From NCBI GenBank assembly GCA_038236705.1, contig JBBRZN010000044.1, positions 1-16,552 of the forward strand: a stretch of DNA of 16,552 nucleotides. Reading direction: 5' to 3'. Within the stretch, counting starts at the first letter, position 1. Each line of letters opens with the position of its first letter. The notes below the pieces were generated by a model. It ran no database searches. It had not been told where the DNA came from and saw nothing but the letters and a program-made list of their open reading frames with translations. Source of the stretch: AC-32 sp038236705. Lineage in GTDB: Bacteria; Actinomycetota; Thermoleophilia; Gaiellales; Gaiellaceae. Below, piece after piece: positions 12,459 through 16,552 of the stretch. The position numbers and the translations under genes are program-made.

Positions 12459-13373
12459 TCAGCTCCCGGAGTCGAGCGCCTCGAAAGCGATCATCCCAGC
12501 GCCGATCACGCCCGCGTCGGCCCCGAGTTGCGCCTCCACGATCTCGACCGTCTCGCTCCCGGGCACCAACCCGTCTCGAGCCAGCACCTCGCGCGCCGGG
12601 CCGAGCAGCAACTCGCTCTCCCTGCCGAAGCCGCCGCCGATCACGATCAGCTCCGGCTCGAAGATGTTGACGAAGGTCGCGAGCCCCGCGCCGAGGTGCC
12701 GGCCGATCTCCGCCATCGCCTCGACCGCTTCGCGCTCGCCGGCCTCCGCGCGCCGCACGAGCTCGTGCGCGTCCGCCTCCGCGCCGTAGAGACCCTGCGC
12801 CACCCGGCTGGCCGCCTTCCCGGAGGCGACCGCTTCGAGGTGCCCCCGCCCCCCGCACGCGCAGGGAGGCCCGTCGAAGTCGACGACGATGTGTCCGAGC
12901 TCGGCCCCGGAGCCGGTCGCGCCGCGGTACGGGCGACCGTCCAGGATCAGGCCGCCGCCCACGCCTGTGCCCAGGGTGAGCATCACGACGTGGCTCGCGC
13001 CGCGCGCCGCACCCGTCTTCCACTCGGCGATCGCGGCGGCGTTGCCGTCGTTGTCGATCGCGACCGGCAGTCCGTGACGCTCGCGCATGCGGTCGCGAAA
13101 ATCGAGGTCCGCCAGCGGAATGTTCACCGACGCGATCGCGCGCCCCATCCGCTGATCGATCCGCGACGGGATGCCGAAGCCGATCGCCGCCACGTCCGGG
13201 TGCTTCGCCCGGAGCTCATCGACCGCGCTGTCCAGCTCCGCCAGCAACGCCTCCTGCGAGGAGACGATCGTGTGCCGCTCGACCCGCGCCTCGATCGCGC
13301 CCTCGCGCGTCAGGACCGCGGAGAGGGTCTTCGTCCCCCCCACGTCCACACCGATGACGCGCAGCCGCTCCAA
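12459..13373 (-). CDS. ROK family sugar kinase, probably glucokinase
   Basis: The 304-residue product is a ROK-type kinase: DVGGTK ATP loop (10-15), GIPSRID, catalytic D109 within AIDNDGNAAA, GTGVGGGLILDG (135-146), and the zinc region GAELGH (156-161) ... CACGGRGHLE (171-180). The third Cys of the usual C-x-C-G-x2-G-C is His178 here. Glucose phosphorylation is the likely reaction, but other hexoses are possible in this family. The start is uncertain: TTG at 13373-13371 (MERLRVIGVDVGG) gives the natural N-terminus; the next ATG upstream in frame (13427) would run into the divergent LCP gene. It lies 3 nt upstream of rsmI, so the two are co-transcribed. Confidence 0.9.
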   Translation of the reverse strand: MERLRVIGVDVGGTKTLSAVLTREGAIEARVERHTIVSSQEALLAELDSAVDELRAKHPDVAAIGFGIPSRIDQRMGRAIASVNIPLADLDFRDRMRERHGLPVAIDNDGNAAAIAEWKTGAARGASHVVMLTLGTGVGGGLILDGRPYRGATGSGAELGHIVVDFDGPPCACGGRGHLEAVASGKAASRVAQGLYGAEADAHELVRRAEAGEREAVEAMAEIGRHLGAGLATFVNIFEPELIVIGGGFGRESELLLGPAREVLARDGLVPGSETVEIVEAQLGADAGVIGAGMIAFEALDSGS

Positions 13374-13383
13374 AGCCCGCGGG

Positions 13384-13390
13384 TACCATA
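13384..13390. promoter_or_regulatory. Overlapping bidirectional -10 elements between ROK kinase and LCP gene
   Basis: The 26-bp gap between the two start codons contains TACCATA. Read forward, TACCAT (13384-13389) ends 10 nt before the LCP ATG; read backward, TATGGT (13390-13385) ends 11 nt before the ROK TTG. Both fit the TANNNT -10 pattern at a distance typical of leaderless mRNAs, and neither gene has a Shine-Dalgarno site. Confidence 0.5.
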
Positions 13391-13399
13391 CGCCGCCGG

Positions 13400-14590
13400 A
13401 TGGCCTCGCCCGGCGGAGAGAAGCCATATCGCCTCTACCGCGGCGGCCGGGTCAAAGGACGCGTGCCGAGCCCGGGCAGGCCTGAGAAAGGCACACCGCG
13501 CGCACGGCCCGAGCGCGACGGCAAGAGCCGCTACCGCGGCCCGGGGCCGAAGCCGACAGCCCGGCGGCCGCGGAAGATCCGCTGGAGCCGCGAGCTGGCG
13601 ATCGCGCTCGTCCTGATCGTCCTCTTCTTCATCGTCTGGGGCGTGGTCGGCTACCTGACGTTCCGTAGCGGGGTCGCGGCCGCGAACAAGCGGCTGCCGA
13701 GGACCGCCAAGTCCGTGCTCGCGCCGGACCGGGGCTCCCTGCTCTCGAATCCGAGCTCGATCCTGCTGCTGGGCACCGACCACTCGCTCGCGGCGTCGCG
13801 GAGCGGCGACCGGCACTCCGACTCGATCACCCTCCTGCGCACCGACCCCGACCATGGGCGGCTCTATTACCTCTCGATCCCGCGCGACCTGCGCGTCGAG
13901 ATCCCGGGCTACGGCTCGAGCAAGATCAACACCGCCTACCAGGTCGGCGGGCCGCGGCTGGCCGCGCGCACCGTCGCCTCGTACACCGACATCCCGGTCA
14001 ACCACCTGGTCGTCGTGAACTTCGCCGAGTTCAAGGATCTGATCGACAAGATCGGCGGAATCGACGTCACGGTCAGCGGCCCGATCCTCTCCAAGTTCGA
14101 CTGTCCCTACGGCAGCGACGCCCGCTGCGCTCGCTGGCCCGGCTGGCGCTTCGCCAAGGGCAACCAGCACCTGAACGGCCGCCGCGCGCTCATCTACTCG
14201 CGCGTGCGCAAGAACCTGCTCAATCCCGCGGAGAGCGACATCACGCGGGGCGAGCGCAACCAGCAGGTGCTCCAGGCGCTGATGAGCAAGCTCGCGAGCT
14301 TCAACACCTTCATGCGCATGCCCCTGATCGGCGGCGACCTGCTGAAGCCGCTTGCGACCGACCTCTCCGCGAACCAGTTCCTCGCGCTCGGCTGGGTCAA
14401 GTTCCGCGCGGGACGCGCCATTCACTGCCGGCTCGGTGGCACCTCGACCGGCGGGGACATCACCCCGAGCGAGGACAACGCGAAGGTGATCCTGATGGTG
14501 CTCGGCCGCTCCGCGGTGCAGCCGCCGGCGCCGAGCGGGGACACCTATCCGCCGGGCTGCCTGCTCGGCAGCCCGGCTCAGGGTGGCTAG
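13400..14590 (+). CDS. LytR-CpsA-Psr (LCP) family wall glycopolymer ligase
   Basis: LCP proteins transfer lipid-linked glycopolymers (teichoic-acid-like polymers, arabinogalactan, capsule) onto peptidoglycan at the outer face of the membrane. The 396-residue protein has a 64-residue basic, Pro/Gly-rich cytoplasmic tail, one transmembrane helix (about 65-87) and an LCP domain (about 120-300): ILLLGTDHS, HSDSITLLRTDP with D141, LSIPRDLRVEIPGYGSSKIN with R162, VNFAEFKDLIDKIGGIDV, GNQHLNGRRALIYSRVR and the RGERNQQVLQAL helix. The ATG at 13400 has no Shine-Dalgarno site. It diverges from the ROK kinase and converges with the FmdB gene, sharing bases at the stop. Three Cys lie in the C-terminal half. 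Confidence 0.93.
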   Translation: MASPGGEKPYRLYRGGRVKGRVPSPGRPEKGTPRARPERDGKSRYRGPGPKPTARRPRKIRWSRELAIALVLIVLFFIVWGVVGYLTFRSGVAAANKRLPRTAKSVLAPDRGSLLSNPSSILLLGTDHSLAASRSGDRHSDSITLLRTDPDHGRLYYLSIPRDLRVEIPGYGSSKINTAYQVGGPRLAARTVASYTDIPVNHLVVVNFAEFKDLIDKIGGIDVTVSGPILSKFDCPYGSDARCARWPGWRFAKGNQHLNGRRALIYSRVRKNLLNPAESDITRGERNQQVLQALMSKLASFNTFMRMPLIGGDLLKPLATDLSANQFLALGWVKFRAGRAIHCRLGGTSTGGDITPSEDNAKVILMVLGRSAVQPPAPSGDTYPPGCLLGSPAQGG

Positions 14591-14871
14591 GCCTCGGCGG
14601 CCTCTTTCTTGTCCTGCTTCTTTTCCTTCTTCTCGCCGCCGTCTCCGTCAGAGCTCGAGCCGTCCTTCGACGGGCTCTCCTTCTCGCGCCCGCCGCGGCC
14701 GTAGTCGGTCGAGTAGAAGCCCGAGCCTTTGTAGTGGACGGCAACGGGGTAGAGAACGCGCTCGACGGGGCCCTCGCCGCAGACCTCGCACACCTCGGGC
14801 TGGGGGTCGTCCATGCGCTGGAAAAGCTCGAACACGTGCCCGTTCGGGCACCGGTACTCGTAGATTGGCAT
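14587..14871 (-). CDS. FmdB-family zinc ribbon protein
   Basis: This is a 94-residue small zinc-ribbon protein. MPIYEYRCPNGHVFELFQRMDDP is the family N-terminus, CEVCGEGPVERVLYP supplies the second zinc half, and GSGFYSTDYG (about 49-58) is the conserved motif that follows. The first half has C8-P-N-G-H instead of the usual C-x2-C-G-H, so His12 may replace a Cys. The C-terminal third (59-94) is a charged, Lys/Glu/Ser-rich disordered tail. Function in this family is not settled; a regulatory or metal-related role has been suggested. The ATG at 14871-14869 has no Shine-Dalgarno site but a TATCCT box lies 8 nt upstream. Its TAG shares two bases with the TAG of the convergent LCP gene. Confidence 0.88.
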   Translation of the reverse strand: MPIYEYRCPNGHVFELFQRMDDPQPEVCEVCGEGPVERVLYPVAVHYKGSGFYSTDYGRGGREKESPSKDGSSSDGDGGEKKEKKQDKKEAAEA

Positions 14872-14879
14872 GCAGACGG

Positions 14880-14885
14880 AGGATA
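14880..14885 (-). promoter_or_regulatory. Candidate -10 box for a leaderless FmdB transcript
   Basis: TATCCT on the minus strand ends 8 nt before the ATG at 14871. No ribosome binding site is visible, so a transcript starting at or next to the ATG is plausible. No clear -35 is seen. Confidence 0.35.
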
Positions 14886-14898
14886 GCGACGGGGGTGG

Positions 14899-15084
14899 CT
14901 AGGAACCCTTCTCGCGCTCCAGGGTTTCGCGGTAGCAGGGCGCGTCCTCGAAGGCCGCTAGCCCCGGTGGAGTCTGCCGCTTGCGGGGTCGTTTGCGGCG
15001 GGCCGCGGCGAGCGCCGCGGAGGCCCCGACGAGCCCGCCGATCAGAAACGAGCGCAGCCGGCCCGACTGCGATTCCCTGTCCAT
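14899..15084 (-). CDS. Small single-helix membrane-anchored protein, unknown function
   Basis: This is a 61-residue protein. Residues 11-28 (RSFLIGGLVGASAALAAA) are a Gly/Ala-rich hydrophobic segment, followed by a strongly basic stretch RRKRPRKR (29-36) and a mixed, acidic C-terminus with one Cys. The pattern suggests a single-pass inner-membrane protein with a cytoplasmic tail (positive-inside rule), superficially like YtxH-type small proteins. I do not recognise a family. The ATG at 15084-15082 lies only 9 nt from the divergent PfkB start. The stop is 27 nt upstream of the FmdB start, so the two may form an operon. Confidence 0.65.
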   Translation of the reverse strand: MDRESQSGRLRSFLIGGLVGASAALAAARRKRPRKRQTPPGLAAFEDAPCYRETLEREKGS

Positions 15085-15093
15085 GCCACGATT

Positions 15094-15918
15094 GTGCCTG
15101 TGATCTGCACTGTTGGCGACGTGCTGCTCGACGTGGTCGTCCGGACGGCCCAGCCGCTCGCTCCCGGCGCTGACAGCCCGGTTGAGACGCGGCTCGCCAC
15201 CGGCGGCCAGGCTGCCAACGTCGCCTCGTGGGTCGCAGAGCTCGGCTCGGAGGCGCGTTGTGTGGCCAAGCAGGCCCGCGATCCGGCCGGAACGCTGGCG
15301 CGGTGGCTGCTGGAGACGCGCGGCGTCGAGCTCGTCGGGCCGGTCGTCGAGGGCTCGACGGGCGTCGTCCTCGCGCTCGTGAGCGCCGACGGCGAGCGTT
15401 CGATGGCGACCGACCGCGGCGTCTCGCCGGAGTTCGCGCCCGGCGAGCTCGATCCCGCGTGGTTCGACGGCTCCGCCTGGCTGCACGTCTCCGGCTACAG
15501 CCTGCTCGCGGAGCCGATCGCCGAAGCGGCGCTCGCCGCAGCCCGCCTGGCCCGGGCACGCTCCGCGGCGGTCAGCGTCGATATCTCGTCCTGGAGCTCG
15601 ATCCGCGATTACGGGCCCGAGGCGTTTCGCGCCAACCTCGACGCGCTCGCCCCGGACGTGGTCTTCGCGAACGAGCCGGAGTGGGAGATGGTCGGCGGCG
15701 CCTACGCGCTGGCGGAGACGGCGATCGTCAAGCGCGGCTCGCGCGGCGTGGAAGTGCGCTCCGCGGCCGGGATCGCCGAATACGAGCCCCTTGCTACCGA
15801 CGTCGTCGACTCGACCGGAGCAGGGGACGCGCTCGCTGCAGGCTTCCTCGTCGGCGGGATCGATCTCGGCCTGGAGGCCGCGGCGCGCTGCGTAGCTCAG
15901 ATGGGTGCAGTGCCGTGA
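15094..15918 (+). CDS. psuK: PfkB-family carbohydrate kinase, probable pseudouridine kinase
   Basis: This 274-residue ribokinase-fold enzyme has the first PfkB signature around GGQAANVA (37-44), SVDISSW (161-167), FANEPEWE (191-198), IVKRGSRGV (211-219), and the second signature DSTGAGDALAAGFL (239-252) with catalytic base D245. By itself the family could phosphorylate various sugars or nucleosides. Its stop overlaps the psuG start as GTGA, and in known pathways a PfkB kinase makes pseudouridine-5'-phosphate for PsuG, so pseudouridine kinase is the best inference. It is shorter than E. coli PsuK (~313). The start is GTG 15094, with GTG 15100 as an alternative; no Shine-Dalgarno site is visible and only 9 nt separate it from the divergent gene. 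Confidence 0.85.
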   Translation: MPVICTVGDVLLDVVVRTAQPLAPGADSPVETRLATGGQAANVASWVAELGSEARCVAKQARDPAGTLARWLLETRGVELVGPVVEGSTGVVLALVSADGERSMATDRGVSPEFAPGELDPAWFDGSAWLHVSGYSLLAEPIAEAALAAARLARARSAAVSVDISSWSSIRDYGPEAFRANLDALAPDVVFANEPEWEMVGGAYALAETAIVKRGSRGVEVRSAAGIAEYEPLATDVVDSTGAGDALAAGFLVGGIDLGLEAAARCVAQMGAVP

Positions 15919-16552
15919 CGGAGTTGCTCCGAATCGCTCCGGAAGTGGAACAAACCCTGCGCGAGAGTGGCCCCGTCGTGGCGCTCGAGACTACCCTGAT
16001 CTCTCATGGGTTCCCACCCGGGGTGGGGGTGGAGGTGGGGCTCGCGGCGGAGGCGCAGGTCAGGTCCGCCGGAGCCGTGCCCGCGACGGTCGGCGTGCTG
16101 GACGGCTCGGTCGTCGTCGGCCTGACGGAGGCGGAGATCGACCGCTTCGGCGAGGCCGGCCCCGAGGCCCGCAAGGCCGGTCGCCGCGACCTCGCCGCCT
16201 GCGCCGTCCAGGGCGCCCTCGGCGCGACCACCGTCGGCGGAACCCTCGCCGCCTGCCGGATGGCCGGGATCCGCTTCCTGGGCACGGGCGGAATCGGCGG
16301 CGTCCACCGCGGCTTCGCCGAGCGGCCCGACGTCTCCGCCGACCTGGCCGAGCTCGCGCGCACACCGGCGCTCGCCGTCTCCTCCGGGGTCAAGTCGCTG
16401 CTGGACGTCCCCGCCACGGCCGAGCTGCTCGAGACCCTCGGCGTGCCGGTCCTCGGCTACCGTACCGACGAGCTGCCGCTCTTCTACAGCGCCGGCGGCG
16501 GGCCGCGCGTTTCGGCGCGGGTGGAGTCGGCGGCAGAGGCCGCGCGCATCGC
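15915..16552 (+). CDS. psuG: Pseudouridine-5'-phosphate glycosidase, N-terminal 212 residues (partial)
   Basis: PsuG reversibly splits pseudouridine-5'-phosphate into uracil and ribose-5-phosphate, breaking a C-C glycosidic bond. The frame is open to the window end. Family motifs are unmistakable: VALETTLISHGFPPG with E25, AVPATVGVLDG (54-64), ARKAGRRDLA, GATTVGGTL (103-111), FLGTGGIGGVHRG (121-133), D139 in DVSADLAEL, the catalytic Lys K160 in SSGVKSLLDVP and GYRTDELPLFY (181-191). The start is GTG 15915-15917, overlapping the kinase TGA (GTGA), which gives MTELLRIAPEVEQTL and a normal N-terminus. About the last 90 residues of a typical ~305 are missing because of the window edge. The ribose-5-phosphate produced could feed Prs, encoded about 11 kb away; that link is only conceptual. 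Confidence 0.95.
   Translation, partial: MTELLRIAPEVEQTLRESGPVVALETTLISHGFPPGVGVEVGLAAEAQVRSAGAVPATVGVLDGSVVVGLTEAEIDRFGEAGPEARKAGRRDLAACAVQGALGATTVGGTLAACRMAGIRFLGTGGIGGVHRGFAERPDVSADLAELARTPALAVSSGVKSLLDVPATAELLETLGVPVLGYRTDELPLFYSAGGGPRVSARVESAAEAARI

Noticed and set aside
15897..16417. Minus-strand frames opposite psuG
   Set aside because: psuG is clearly the coding frame, with a full set of family motifs and coupling to the kinase. The opposite frames are shadows.

Overview
The window is GC-rich chromosomal DNA of an actinobacterial type. The evidence is strong GC bias at third codon positions, GTG/TTG starts, stop/start overlaps of the ATGA kind, candidate leaderless starts, and an actinobacterial-style collagen-like secreted protein. 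My best guess is Actinomycetota, possibly class Thermoleophilia. That assignment is inference from protein flavour and gene order, not from a marker search.

Layout. From about 13.4 kb down to 1 there is one long, mostly minus-strand housekeeping block: ROK kinase - rsmI - M23-like exported protein - metG - tatD - rsmA - ispE - small membrane protein - tRNA-Gln(UUG) with repeats - glmU - prs - [plus-strand collagen-like gene] - small membrane protein - rplY (CTC type) - pth - mfd (N-terminus only). This order matches the ancestral arrangement known from Bacillus subtilis (yabC-abrB-metS-yabD-yabE-rnmV-ksgA-...-ispE-...-gcaD-prs-ctc-spoVC-fin-mfd) and, in part, from mycobacteria. The genes serve rRNA and tRNA maturation (RsmI, RsmA, MetG, Pth, RplY), isoprenoid and cell-wall precursors (IspE, GlmU), PRPP supply (Prs) and transcription-coupled repair (Mfd). 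Many joints are 4-nt stop/start overlaps, so translation is probably coupled.

The right end (13.4-16.55 kb) holds a divergently transcribed LytR-CpsA-Psr wall-polymer ligase, an FmdB-type zinc-ribbon protein, a small membrane-anchored protein, and a PfkB sugar kinase coupled to a pseudouridine-5'-phosphate glycosidase (psuG, cut by the window end). The last two are a likely pseudouridine catabolism pair.

Non-standard parts. (1) Around tRNA-Gln there are two identical 110-bp tandem repeats. Each carries the first ~17-25 nt of the tRNA fused to a ~60-bp structured element. A diverged inverted copy of that element abuts the glmU start, and a possible relic of a tRNA-Gln 3' end lies between. (2) A collagen-like gene with 55 uninterrupted G-X-Y triplets and a 3 x 27-bp internal repeat sits on the opposite strand inside the otherwise conserved glmU-prs-rplY-pth-mfd cluster. 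(3) The M23-family protein lacks the H-x-H zinc motif and its frame runs about 240 nt into metG. (4) A 26-bp divergent gap has overlapping, opposite -10-like hexamers. I see no insertion sequence, CRISPR array, phage gene or defence system; most of the window is ordinary housekeeping DNA.
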